A stretch of 64,000 nucleotides of DNA from Cordilura impudica (Eukaryota; Arthropoda; Insecta; Diptera; Scathophagidae). The notes under the pieces are model-generated. The model was not told the origin of the DNA. It did not search any database and saw nothing but the letters and a program-made list of their open reading frames with translations. The stretch spans positions 250,540,358 through 250,604,357 of the forward strand of contig OY821519.1 of NCBI GenBank assembly GCA_963682025.1, written 5' to 3'. A program made the position numbers and the translations under genes. Positions 47,603 through 59,011 of this stretch are shown piece after piece. Within the stretch, counting starts at the first letter, position 1. The number at the start of each line of letters is the position of its first letter.

Positions 47603-48378
47603 ATAATTCTGTGGTTTTCTGGAATAACCGCTTATGTCCATTTTTGTCAGTTTTGAGTTAACGATGCCAAATACATTAATTTTCAACGCTCTTCACATGT
47701 GTTAAATTTTTATTAAAAAAATATTGACCATTTCTGAGTTTTTTCTTTAAATAACGACGTAACTTAAATGTTTATTAAATTAATTTGCAGCACTAACGAC
47801 GTACGTCAACCTACGTTTGATCGCTGACAAATTATTTTCTCAGAAAACGACACATAGCGACATACGCTGTTATTAATGAAAAAAAAAATCAAAATAATTT
47901 TGGATTATTTTTCACTTTATAACCACTTATAAAAACTTGTGTGTTCATTTCTGTTACGTTTTGTCACTATTATTCTTGATACGTTGTTACATTCTCATCC
48001 TAAGTCCCGTTAACTTTTTGTTGACGAACAAAAAAATCCATTTTTCAAGCAAAAACAACTTATGTCTACATGGGTGGTTGCATTGGTAGTTTTCTTTTTC
48101 AAAGAAAACAACGTTTGTCGACATAAGTTGTTTTATCTGTACATACTTTAAGTGTCAATTACATATTGTTTTTTCGTCCTTCTCTAGGATCTATTCCGCT
48201 GAAGATTTTTGACTCAAAATTTTATATAAAGTATTTATTGCCCATATCTACAGGACTGTAAAATAAAAAGCTCTAAAAACTTTATATCGACCCAAAATTT
48301 AAAATTTAACGTTTTTTGGCTCCCCTGAACATTTTGATTTTATGACATGCACGGTTATTCTAGAAAACCACAGAATTA
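47603..48378. mobile_element. MITE-like element with ~28 bp terminal inverted repeats
   Basis: The left end reads ATAATTCTGTGGTTTTCTGG followed by AATAACCG; the right end is its inverse with one change (CGGTTATTCTAGAAAACCAC then AGAATTAT). The interior holds a second inverted pair, AACAACTTATGTC (about 48,056) and GACATAAGTTGTT (about 48,120), around a 50 bp loop. Length is 776 bp, non-coding. No clear target-site duplication was seen. It is distinctly less AT-rich than the intron around it. Confidence 0.85.
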
Positions 48379-48999
48379 TGCAAATATTTTTAGTTTTGCA
48401 AATTTTGTGGTCAGAAGTAATAACAGTCCGACTTGGACAAAATTGAGTTATTGACTCCATACCTTAATTTATTACATTACGAAAATATTTCTGGCTTTGA
48501 AATACAGTTTTCGCCAATAACGAATTTATTATTATATTATTTTTAATTTAATTTTTAGAAATACTCTACTAAGCTTGAAAGCACACATTTAGGCTTTTAT
48601 GATTTGTGATCACAGAAATACGCCATACAACAATATGTTTAATATTTAATATAAAAAATACAAATTTTTAAATATTTCTTTAAATAAATATTTTACAAAA
48701 AATATTCTTTTATTAAAAGTAATTTAATTCAAAAAAATTAGAAATTAATCATGAGTGATAATGATTTCTGCAAAAACATAGGGAAATTTTCATTTTAAAC
48801 ATTAACAAATTTTTTTGAAAAAATAATTTGTTCGATTTTTTTTATAAAAAACTGGATATGATATAGTATTTTTTAATTCAGTAATTTTTTAAATATTTTT
48901 AAAATTTGTTTGATAAATTTCTAGACTGTTTTAAAAATTGTTTTAAATCTGTCTAATAAATACTTTTTATTTTGATTAATATAAATTACAACGCATTTT

Positions 49000-50650
49000 T
49001 TCAAAAATGTTTAATTTTTATTTGAAACATAAAGATTTAAAACATTTTTTTTTTAATGCAAAAATCTTTTAAAATCATTTTGGCTGTAAGAATTTTGAAA
49101 GGGTAATTCTTATATAAAATTCGTGAACATTTTTTTGTTAATGGATATTGTTATAATTTTCTTTTTTTTTCAAAATTACAAAAAAATTAATGCACAGTTA
49201 ATGTTCTATATTTTTCCACATTTTTTTTTTTTTTTTTTTTTTTGCAAAATTACAAACTTTAATTAATTTAATTAATGGTTAAAATAATTTTTTTATCAAA
49301 AATTTTCAATTATTTTTATTATTTTTTATTTTTTATTTTTTTTGTTGCAACATTACAAACAAACTGAGTAAAAATTTTTTTTTAAATCAAAATTTCATTT
49401 ATAATTTAATTTTCGTTCAAAATTCTTTCAAATAAAATGAAAATGAATCTTTCGATTTATTTTTTTTTTTTTTTTTTTTTTGCAAAATTACAAATTGATA
49501 AAAAACCGGTGTATTTTGAGAAAACACATTTTTCAAATCAATTTTTTTTTATAATTTAAAACTCATCTAAAATTCTTCCATATAATTTGAAAATTTATAT
49601 TTTGAATTTTTATTTTTTTAAAAAACCAATGTTATTTTGTTTAAAAAAAGATTTTTTTTTAAATTGGATTTTCTTCTAAAATACTTGCAAATAATTTGAA
49701 AATTAGTGTCTAGAATTTTTTTTTAGCAAAATAACAAATTGAAGAATAAACGGTATTATTTTGAATAAATACTTTTTCTTCCATATTCAAAATATTATTT
49801 AAAGTTTAATTTTCTTCTAAAATACTTCCAAATAATATGAAAATTAATGTTTAGAATATTTATTTCGATTTTTTGTAAAATTACAAATTGAGTATTTTTT
49901 CTTTTAATTCAAAGCTTTATTTTTAATTTCACTTTCATCCAAATCTCTTCCAAATAATTTTAAAATTATTTTTTTTTTTTTTTTTCAAAATTATAAAAAG
50001 TTTTTTAATTCGAAATTTTATTTAAAATTCAACTTTCATCTTAAATTGTTCCACGTGATTTGAAAATTAATGTTCTGAATTATTATTATTTTTATTTATT
50101 TATTTTTTATTTATTATTATTATTTTTTTTTTTGCAAAATTCCAAACAGATGGGTGTTATTTTGAATATTTTTTTTTTTTAATTCCAAATTTTGTTTAAA
50201 ATCTAATATTCATCCAAAATTCTTCTAATTAAATTTAAAATAAATGTTTTGATTTTTTATTATTTTTCTATATTTATTTATTTTACAAAACTAAATAGGT
50301 CTTTTGGTCTTTTGCAAAAATCTATTAAATTTAAAATTATATTAAATTATTTTGAAAAAGTTATTTTTAGAATTTTTTCTTTCCAAAATTATTCTTGAAG
50401 TAGAAAACAAAAAACATATTTTTTTATTTTTATAATTTTTATATTATTCATTGTTCCCTATTATTGACAAAATTAAAAAACAAAATGAATTCTTCCAAAT
50501 GATTTAATATAATTTTACAATGGACTGTTTTTAATTTTTAATTAATTTTTTTTTCCAAAGTTACAAAAAAAAATTAATTCTTATATATATTTTTTTACTT
50601 TATTTTTTTTATTTTTTTTTTTTTTTTGCAAATATCCATTATAATTAAGA
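49000..50650. repeat. intronic AT-rich tandem array, ~110-150 bp unit
   Basis: Two landmarks alternate: GCAAAATTACAAATTGA-type strings (49,243; 49,345; 49,481; 49,727; 49,873; 50,133) and CTTCCAAATAATTTGAAAAT-type strings (49,425; 49,573; 49,680; 49,817; 49,937; 50,046; 50,218). Long T runs separate them. Units are diverged and of uneven length. Sequence at 48,379-49,000 is AT-rich and unphased. Confidence 0.65.
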
Positions 50651-51186
50651 ACTCAATCAATTGTTATGAAATGGTTACTTTTAAAATTTTTCTTCAATAT
50701 TATACTTAAAGTATAGAATAAAAAAAATATGAATTTTTATATATTTTTATAATATTTATATTATTTTCCTCTTTATTCCCTAATATTCATCTTATAATGA
50801 CAAATGTGTGCTGAACTGTAAATTTCCCTCAAACTATTTTCAAAAGGTTATTTTTTTTTAATTTTGTTAATTTTTTGTTTGTTACAAAATTTTATAAATT
50901 AATCTTCATTTAAGATTTTAGAATATTATTATGGAAAAATAGTTTTTGGATTTTTGTTAATTTTTTTTTTTACTTTTTTTTACTTCTCAACATTATTGAC
51001 TTTTTCAAAATATTGGACGCTGATAACAGCAGCGATAAAATTAAGATAATTATTTCTTTGTTGAAGACTTGTAACCTCTATAGTCATGTCTTAACTAAAA
51101 ACCTTAACAAAAGCCCTTAATTAATATAAAATTTTCTTTTGTGAACATTAAATACAAAATTATTGTTTTGAAACGAGTTACCTTAC

Positions 51187-51282
51187 GGGCTTTGATGGTC
51201 AATTGATTTTTATTTATTTTATTTACATGAAAATTAATTGATTTTTATTTACACTAAATTTGACCATCACTAGCCCTTTATA
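51187..51282. mobile_element. small inverted-repeat element
   Basis: GGGCTTTGATGGTCAATT on the left and AATTTGACCATCACTAGCCC on the right are near-inverse, with an AATTGATTTTTATTTA segment repeated between them. About 95 bp, non-coding; it may be a MITE remnant or a local fold-back. Confidence 0.5.
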
Positions 51283-51330
51283 TTTGCTAATAATTTATTA
51301 TAAGTATTATATGTAAATAACTAAATAGAC

Positions 51331-51499
51331 ATATGTGACCTTCCCCGAGAAAAGGGACCTAACTAGTGTGTGAAAATTAAGTTTTGAGATAAAAACGCAT
51401 TTAAAGTTTCTACACCCTTTTAGGTACCAGAATCCACCGTTTTTGACACAACCCGTTTTTTGACACACTAGGTCCCTTTTTTCGGAGAAGGTCTCATAT
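51331..51499. mobile_element. MITE-like element with ~30 bp terminal inverted repeats
   Basis: Left end ATATGTGACCTTCCCCGAGA then AAAGGGACCTA; right end TAGGTCCCTTTTTTCGGAGA then AGGTCTCATAT. The arms pair with a few mismatches, and the element is 169 bp long. It is clearly less AT-rich than the array it interrupts, which suggests insertion into the array. No coding capacity. Confidence 0.8.
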
Positions 51500-53200
51500 A
51501 TTCTTTCGAAAATTATTTTGAAGATTTTAGAAAATTATTATGGAAAAATAGTTTTTCGATTTTTGTTAAACATTTTTTTTTTTTATTTATTTGCAAAATT
51601 ATTCTTGAAGTAAATAATTTTAAAATATTTTTGAAAATTTTTATGGAAAAATTTTTTTGTAGATTTTTTTATTATTTTTAAAAAAATATTCTTGAAGTGA
51701 AGAATTTTAAAAAATGTAGAAAATTATTATGGAAAAAATTTTGGATTTTTGTTAAATTTTTTAATTATTTGCTAAAATATTTTTGAAGTGAATAATTTGA
51801 AAATATTTTAGAAAATTTTATATTCATATTTATTATATATTTTTTGGATTTTTGTCTTTTTTTTTTTGCAAACTTATTTTGAAGTGAAGAATTTTTAAAA
51901 ATTTAGAACTTATTATGGAAAATTAGTTTTTGGATTTTTATTTATTTATTTATTTATTTTGAAAAAATATTCTTGAAGTGAAGAATTTAAAAAAATTAGA
52001 AAATTATTATGGAAAAACAGTTTTTGGATTTTTATTAAATTTTTTATTTATTTGAGAAAATATTCTTGAAGTGAATAATTTTAAAATATTTGAGAAAGTT
52101 TTTATGGAAAAATATTTGCCAAACTTTTTTTATTTATATTTTTTTTACAAAATAATTCTTGAAGTGAAGAATTTTAAAAAAATAAGAAAATTTTTTGGTA
52201 AAAATGTTTTTACATTTGAGAAAAAAAAAAGAAATTTAAAAAAATTTTAGAAAAATGTTATGGAAAAATAGTTTTTGGATTTCTGTAAAATCGTTTTTTT
52301 TTTATTTTGAAGAATTTAGAGAATTATTATGGAAAAATAGTTTTTGGATTTTTGTTAAATATTTTATTTTTTATGTACTTGCAAAAATATTCTTGAAGTG
52401 AATAATTTTTAAATATTTTAGAAAATTTTTATGGAAAAACATTTTCTAAATTTTTTTTAATATTATTTTTACAAAATTATTCTTGCAGTGAAGAATTTTA
52501 AAAAATTCAGAAAATTATTATGGAAAAAAATTTTGAATTTTTGTTAAATTTTTTAATTATTTGAAGTGAATAATTTGAGAATATTTTAGAAAATTTTATA
52601 TTCATATATATTATATATTTTTTGGATTTTAGTTTTTTTTTTTGCAAAATTATTTTGAATTGAAGAATTTTTAAAAATTTAGAACTTAATATGGAAAATT
52701 AGTTTTTGGATTTTTATTTATTTATTTATTTTGAAAAAAAATATTCTTGAAGTGAAGAAATAAACAAAAAAAAAGATTAGAAAATTATTATGGAAAAATA
52801 GTTTTTGGATTTTTGTTAAATTTTTTATTTATTTGAGAAAATATTCTTGAAGTGAATAATTTTAAAATATTTGAGAAAATTTTTATGGAAAAATATTTGA
52901 CAAACTTCTTTTATTTATATTTTTTTACAAACTAATTCTTGAAGTGAAGAATTTTAAAAAAATAAGAAAATTTTTTGGTAAAAATGTTTTTACATTTGAG
53001 AAAAAAAGAAATTTGAAAAAATTTTAGAAAAATGTTATGGAAAAATAGTTTTTGGATTTTTGTTAAATCGTTTTTTTTTTTTTTTAATTTTTCTTAAAGT
53101 GAAGAAGAATTTTAAAATATTTTAGAAAATTTTTTATGAAAAAATATTTTTTGTATTTCTGTTATCTGTTTTTGCAACATTATTTCTGAAGTAAAGAATT

Positions 53201-54153
53201 TTAGAACTACTTTTTTCTTTTCTTTTAATTTTAATCTTTAAAATCTATATTTTTAAAAAAACTTTTTGCAATAATTTTAAAGTATTTCGAAAAATGTATG
53301 ATTTACTTGAAAACTTCCAGAAAATTTTTTTTAACTAAATTAATTTATCGGTCACTTTGCCCTTATTTGTATTAAATATATTTTGCAAAATATCTCAAAT
53401 ATCTTTGAAATGAGGACTTTTATTTAATTTATAAATTTTTTTATTTTTATTTTTTAAATTTTGTTATAATAATAATTGGTCCTAAATTTCTGCTCTCTCT
53501 TGAAACTTTTCTTTCAAATCTGTTTAACTAAAATTCTTAAGCAAAAATTTCAATATTTTATTATACGAGCTATGTTGGGTTTCTTCAGAAATGTCTAAAT
53601 CTTATTGCAACCTAAAATTTTTTATAGATTTCCTAAATATGTGTTTTTATATTTCTCACATTTTGTAAGCCAAATTTCAACTGATTTATTTTATTACGAA
53701 AAAATTATCTATTCATTAATTTTTTTCGTATTCTTACTAAATTTTTTTCATTCACGAAATATCGGAAAGAATTTTTTTTTCTAAATCTTATTTATCATAA
53801 TTTTCTCATTTTCTAAGCAAAAATGTCCACTTATTTATATTATTACTAATAAAAATATGTATTTCATTAATTGTTTCGTATTTTTACCATTCACGAGATT
53901 TGCAACAGAATTTTTTTCTAAATCATTTTATTCATAATATTTAGAGAACTTATTTATAACTATTTATATCATTACTAAAAATAAAAATATCTATTTTTAT
54001 TTATTTTTTTTTCCAATTCATGAAATTTCGTATAGATTTTTTTCCTAATTTTTATTTTTCATAATTTTCCTAATTTCTAAACAAAAACTTCCACTTATTT
54101 ATATGTATTAGTCTTAATAAAAATATCTATTTGTTAATTAATTAAATTCTTTT
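53201..54153. other. intron sequence next to the donor, weak repeats only
   Basis: Diverged repeats with TTTCTAAATCTTATTTATCAT-type and CACTTATTTATAT-type strings near 53,580, 53,760, 53,900 and 54,050 suggest a further old array with a unit of roughly 130-150 bp. No gene or RNA was recognised. Confidence 0.4.
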
Positions 54154-54164
54154 TCAATACTTAC

Positions 54165-54684
54165 TGCATTTTTTCCATTCACGAAACTTCCGATAGAAGT
54201 AGCAGCTAAATAATACAAAGATCACCGTTAGAATGACCAACGAGGTGACTACGCCAATCCATAAATAATTGATCAACGAATGCATATCGGTGCCGGCAAA
54301 AAATCTCTCCAAACCCGTTAAGGCATTATTTTTCAAATCGGCCATATCCAAGACGGCACTATTGGAGATCTGATCGGGCGTAATGGTGTGACCCAAAGAG
54401 TCTACCAAAATATTTGATGCATGATAATTAGTGGAGCCGATGGTATCATAGGCCGTATTGCCCACCTGTTCTAGCAAACGTTTAAAATTCATCATATTGT
54501 CTATGTGTTGGTTATCATGCTGACTGGGTATAACGAAAGAGATCTCGGGATGATCTTTTTGTAACTGCGACATCCACATATCCATAATTGTGGGTGAAGC
54601 AGTTATTGATTCGTAAGCTAAAGCAGTGGTGGTGCTATCCACTAGATAATCGGGCTCTGCAGTTGTTGTAATAGGTAAAGACAT
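54165..54684 (-). CDS. comm: commissureless-family protein, exon 1 (luminal and transmembrane part)
   Basis: Encodes residues 1-173 plus the first base of codon 174. The ATG at 54,684 has a good fly context (ACAAACAAAAA before it). The N-terminal about 138 residues are polar with no signal peptide. A hydrophobic segment follows (about 139-162, from INYLWIGVV to LFSCYF) and then a basic anchor (YRKFREWKK), giving a single-pass protein with the N-terminus expected outside or in the lumen. The donor is at GCA|GTAAGT; read-through would add only SKY before a stop, so splicing to 39,586 is required for a full protein. The joined length, 357 residues, is close to Drosophila Comm (about 370). In flies Comm removes Robo from the growth-cone surface so commissural axons can cross the midline. 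Assignment to comm rather than a paralogue (comm2, comm3) rests on length and is less sure than the family. Confidence 0.88.
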
Positions 54685-55300
54685 TTTTTGTTTGTTAATA
54701 GGTTTTAATTTGGTTAATGGTTTTGGGAAACTTTGGTTTTTGTTTTTAATTTTATCTTATAACAATTATTTATTTTTTTTTTTGCTTTTAATTAATAAAA
54801 TAATGACTTATTTTTAGTTTAGTTTTCGAAAAAATTGTGTTTTTTCTTTTTCGTAATTTTGTTTTTTTTAGCGAAACGTAATATTTTTTTTTGGATACAA
54901 GTTTTCTGAAATAAATTTCCGTTCCGTTTAAAATTGTTTGCTCTCAAAACATGACCGTTTTGTTTGCTGTCAAGAATGAAACTGTTTTTAAAATTGTGTA
55001 GATTTTGTTTAGTTTGAAGACATGTTAAGCACGTTGCATTTTTGTGTGTGTGTGTGTGTGTTCGGCTTATATAAAAATTCATGAGATACTTTTCATAACT
55101 AAAATCATTTGTTATTGTTTTGATGGTGGTGTCTTTTTTTTATTTGGTGTTGTTCCTACTTAAACAAACTATGTTTAATTTTTGCTCTATCTCTCTTTTC
55201 TATAAGTGTTCCGTCTCTCGCTCTCTCGCCCTCTCTCTCTCTCTTAATCTCTCCTTTATGTTTAAAATTCTCTGCTTTTCAACTTCAAAGTGAAGTTATT
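54685..55300 (-). promoter_or_regulatory. likely 5' UTR and promoter of the commissureless-family gene
   Basis: On the gene's strand, TTTTATATAAGCC (55,064-55,076) is a TATA-like site about 385 bp before the ATG, followed by a (CA)n tract at about 55,040-55,061. Further upstream a GAGA-rich tract (reading GAGAGAGAGAGAGGGCGAGA, then GAGCGAGAGAC) spans about 55,213-55,250. Such tracts bind GAGA factor in Drosophila promoters. No initiator or first non-coding exon could be fixed. The minus frame at 54819-55082 is low-complexity and is at most an upstream frame. Confidence 0.45.
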
Positions 55301-55907
55301 TGTTATAAATTGTATGAACAGGTTGAGTTTTTGTTTTCTTACGTAGAGGTTAGCAGAGAGCCAGAGTTTTTCTCTGCTGAGTGTTTATTTTTTGTTTTGC
55401 CCTGTCGTTTTGTTTTCTTTACTAACTAGGTTTTATTCCCAAAGGACATTTGTTTTCTTAAGGATTTTTTGTTTGTCGTTTTTCTACAAAAAAAAAACTT
55501 GTTATTTCTTTGGCTGTTTGTAGGAGTATAATATTGTATTTTTCTAGTATTTAAAGAGTTTTTGCTTCTTTTGTCAAAATATACAATACTGACCTAGTTC
55601 GTTTTCCTTACGTAGTTTAAAGTGTTTGCAAAAGAAAATTACAAGCTTAAGTTAGTTTGACAAAAATGTTGTGAAACATTTTTATATATTTTTTTTTTCT
55701 TATGATTCGCAATAGAATTGTTGATAATTCTTAATAGATTCTACATGCATTTACAAAATGGCACAGTTAAGGACTAAAGTCTACATACAGCCCACTGTTT
55801 TATGATTGGGGGAAATGGTAATAATAATGGAAAACCTTTTTGTGTCAATAGTTATGCCCTATTAAATTAGATTATTTGTAACATGGAAATCATTACCCAT
55901 AAACACA
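55301..55907. other. upstream spacer, no gene seen
   Basis: AT-rich sequence upstream of the gene. No repeat, transposon end or coding frame was recognised. Confidence 0.45.
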
Positions 55908-56480
55908 ACAAGTAAGAAAATTATAGTCGGTCAAGTGGAATTATTATTATTTTTTTTGCCTTCAGATATGATAAAGTTAATATCGGCTGCTATATTTATA
56001 TGGAAAATATGGACCGATTCTTACCATATTTGGTAAGGTCACTTATTTTCAGCAAAACCATACAAACCAAATTTGATAAAAATCTGTGCAATATTTTTGT
56101 TTTTTTGTATAGATTTAAGTTTAGATCGGGTATCAGCTTAATATAGGGGCTATGACTAAGAATTGTCCTATAAGATTTATTTTTACACTACTGATAAAAG
56201 GATGTAATAGACATAACAAACAAAATTTGACCGATATCTATATAATAATTTGTATATCATGGCAATTTAAATCAATCTAATAGAGGTTATTTGTGTGGGA
56301 ACTAGGTCTGAATATGAACCGATTTTCATAAATTTCGATGGCGTTCATCCTATGACAGATAGAAGCTTATACACTAAATTTCATCAAAATATATTTATAT
56401 TTGCCACCTGTACACACAGACGGACGGACGGATATCGCTAAATCGATTCTGAGTCGATCGGTATAATAAAAGATTAGTCA
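55908..56480 (-). mobile_element. mini-me/DINE-1-like repeat, copy F (truncated)
   Basis: Starts ACAAGTAAGAAAATTATAGT, then a deletion removes half the palindrome and the adjoining segment. It ends after CAGACGGACGGACGGATATC and GGTATAATAAAAGATTAG, about 80 bp short of the canonical terminus, where the mariner-like relic begins. Confidence 0.8.
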
Positions 56481-56519
56481 AAAAAATTTTTTTAATCCAA
56501 AGGTCAATATATGGCATGA

Positions 56520-56950
56520 ACATTTTAAACTGGTTTCGGGTATATGGCTTCCGCGGCTGTTCCGAATAACACGAAGAATCTTTGCCTCCAAAGCATCAAT
56601 TGTTGTTGGTTTATCAGCATAAACTAATGACTTCACGTAGCCCTAGGGGAAATGATTGAGAGATATGAAATCGCGCGACCTTGGAGCCAACTTAAAGCAA
56701 AATTTTTATTTCTATGAGCCGATGGTAACGATCGCCATTGCGCCATTCTATTGAAACCACATCGTGCCCGGATCAATGCCATCCATATTTTCAAACAAAA
56801 AATCATTGGCAACGATCTTCATTGACGGTAACGCGACCTCCGGCTTCATTTTTGAAAATATAAGGTCTGATGATGCCACCAGCGTGCAAACCGCACCAAG
56901 CGCTGCATTTTTCTGGATGTAATGGAGTCTGTGGTGTGGTGGTATATTTT
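56520..56950 (-). pseudogene. mariner/Tc1-superfamily transposase relic 1
   Basis: On the minus strand, in several frames: CSAWCGLHAGGIIRPYIFK (about 56,920-56,860), then KIVANDFLFENMDGIDPGTM and WFQ with a stop where the QDGA catalytic stretch is expected, then GYVKSLVYADKPTTIDALEA followed by KILRVIR (about 56,650-56,560). These are the middle and C-terminal motifs of a mariner-like (IS630-Tc1-mariner) transposase. Frameshifts and stops show it is dead. Sequence at 56,950-57,240 may be its N-terminal part but I could not confirm that. Confidence 0.75.
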
Positions 56951-57249
56951 CCTTTTTATGATTTTTCAACCGGCAGAGTTTTCCACTGGTTGATCTATTA
57001 CATTTGCCGGCTTTACGGCGTAAGTGTACGCAAATTTCTTCAACGAGTTGGTGTTATTACACCATTTAGAGAGTATGCGGTGTGAAATCTATCCTCAATC
57101 CGACAGATTATGTACGCCAATAATTTGGATAGTTTTGAAGCATTGTTCAAGCGTGGCTCTATTCGTAAAGTTTTGCCACAGTATACTGATCATAAATGTC
57201 GAAAAGTGAGCGCAGTATGGCAGTTCGTAAGTTCTATCATAGCAAAAAA

Positions 57250-58026
57250 ACAAGTAAGAAATTATAGTCCGTCTAGACCGACTATACGATACCCTATACC
57301 ATGGTTTAGAGACCCTATCTCTCAGGCCCAACTAACTGGATATAAAAAATAAGCATAAACCAAATTTGAGTGGGATTTTTATTATTTTTTTTTTGGCTGC
57401 AGGTATGAAAAAGTTGATATCGGACGTTATATCTATATGGGGACTAAGGCCAAAAATGGACCGGTCCTGACCATGTTTGGTAAGGTCTCTGGTATTTTGC
57501 AAAAAATATATATAAACAAAATTTGAGAAGAATCAGTGCAATATTTTTGTTTTTTGATAGATTTAAGTGAAGATCGGGAAGCAGCTCTATATGGGGCCTA
57601 TGACTAAGAGTTGTCCCATAGGGATCATTTTTGGCCTACTGATTAATGGATGTAATATATACATACAAACCCAATTTGACTAAGATTTATATGATAATTT
57701 GTATCTTATGGCAATTTATGTCGATTTCATAGGGGTCATTTGTATGGGGGTTAGGCCTGAACATGGACCGATTCTCACCAATTTCAATAGCCGATAAAAG
57801 CTTTTATACCAAATTTCATCAGAATATATTCATATTTGCGACCTGCAGTTTGATTACAAGCTTTACATGTACACACAGACGGACGGACGGACATCGTTAA
57901 ATCAATCAGATAGTGATTCTGATTCGATCGGTATAATAAAAGATGGGGCTAGGTCAAATATTTTTGGTGGTTACAAACAGCAGCACAAAGTCATTATACC
58001 CAAACCACATAGTGGTATAGGGTATA
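57250..58026 (-). mobile_element. mini-me/DINE-1-like repeat, copy G (near full length)
   Basis: Runs from CAAGTAAGAAATTATAGTCC to AACCACATAGTGGTATAGGG then TATA, about 777 bp, matching copy D in inverse. The palindrome (57,263-57,286) has one mismatch. It has a CAGACGGACGGACGGACATC tract at 57,876-57,895. The frame at 57867-58097 is repeat-derived. Confidence 0.85.
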
Positions 58027-58107
58027 AAAACACACACACCCTTTATTTAAATATTGAATTTACAGTAAGAAATTTTGTAATAAATCTCCGAAAATAACAA
58101 AAAAGTT

Positions 58108-58975
58108 ATGGAGGAATTTCAGAAACGGTAAAAATTATTAGAAACTATAATAAAAAAGGAATTACTGAAAACCAACCTCGATCTGGCCAACCAAAAAAGC
58201 TGTCAGAAGCGATGTTAGCCATAATCTTAAAGAAGTTAGTATGAATCCGAAAATTAATAACCTAAAATTGGCGGAACACTTGGAAAAATGCTCCAGTAAG
58301 AACAGGCATGAAAAATCTATTCAAAGGGCTTGCAGAGTTGCACATAAAAACCCCATTCATGTCTGCTAAAAACCTAAAATCCCGCCTTGAAGTTGCTAAA
58401 ACACATATTAATAAGGTTATGGACTTCTGTAGACGTATTTTCCTTAGCAATGAAAGTAAATAAAACGTTTTTGGAAGCAACAAACTTTCCATAGTTTGCA
58501 GAAAATGGAACACAGCCTTAGATCTTAAGAATATTATCCCCACGGCCAAACATGGAGGTCGCAGTGTTATGGTTTGGGAAGCCATGGCATTATCTGGACA
58601 TAGTAATTTGGTTTTGATTGAAGTCACAATGGACCGCTACCATTATAAGAATATTTTGCAAGATAACTTGAAACCATCTTCAAATCACTGGGGTATTTGA
58701 AATCACTGGATTGCCCAGTGAAACAATGGTCCCAAAAACACGACGCACATTATTCGTAATTGACTTCTATATTATGCTCCCACCACAATCAGCCGACTTT
58801 AATCCTATAGAACACATCTGAGATTTTTGGGGAAAAAAGTCAGCAGGTAGGAAATTAGCAGTCGTGGGAGCCTGAAAATGTGTTGAAACAGAGCCTGGGC
58901 AGAAATAACTACGGAAAATTACAGAAAATTTGGTAAATTCATTGCCTTGAAGCTTAAAAGCTTTATTTACAGATT
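58108..58975 (+). pseudogene. Tc1-like transposase relic
   Basis: Frames in order show the end of the DNA-binding region (QPRSGQPKKLSEA), then SVRTG and EVAKTHINKVMDF, the first catalytic block as LSNESK followed by a stop and NVFGSNK (Asp replaced by Asn), KHGGRSVMVWEAMALSGHSN (a GGGSVMVWG-type motif), the second block as NNGPKNTT after a stop (again without its Asp), and PPQSADFNPIEHI with the final acidic residue, then LVNSLP. Motif order and spacing are those of Tc1-like transposases. At least four stops or frameshifts are present. The element's terminal inverted repeats were not found. Minus-strand frames at 58262-58627 and 58767-59009 are shadows. Confidence 0.9.
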
Positions 58976-59011
58976 TTAAAAATTGCAAATTTTCTAATGC
59001 AATTATCAAAT

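Larger units (their letters stand above)
50890..53200. repeat. intronic ~95 bp tandem array with a ~780 bp higher-order unit
   Basis: The unit contains ATTCTTGAAGTGAAGAATTT, then AGAAAATTATTATGGAAAAA and TAGTTTTTGGATTTTTGTTA. The GAAGTGAA landmark falls near 51,692, 51,784, 51,873, 51,972, 52,063, 52,157, 52,390, 52,483, 52,652, 52,746, 52,842 and 52,937, mostly 90-100 bp apart, alternating GAAGAAT and GAATAAT forms. A larger block is duplicated: GGTAAAAATGTTTTTACATT near 52,197 and 52,977, and a TTCATAT(T/A)TATTATATATT string near 51,824 and 52,597. Two MITE-like elements interrupt the array at 51.19 and 51.33 kb. Confidence 0.85.
39587..54164 (-). other. 14.6 kb intron of the commissureless-family gene
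   Basis: The donor is GCA|GTAAGTATTG (intron starts at 54,164) and the acceptor is TTGTCCTTTTAG|ATAAAG (intron ends at 39,587). It splits a codon after its first base, just after the transmembrane segment and its basic anchor. The intron is made largely of AT-rich tandem arrays and inserted elements, listed separately, and contains none of the GTAC satellite that fills the downstream flank. No nested gene was recognised. Confidence 0.85.

Noticed and set aside
58262..59009. Minus-strand frames of 121 and 80 codons
   Set aside because: They lie opposite the plus-strand Tc1-like transposase relic, whose motifs account for the sequence.
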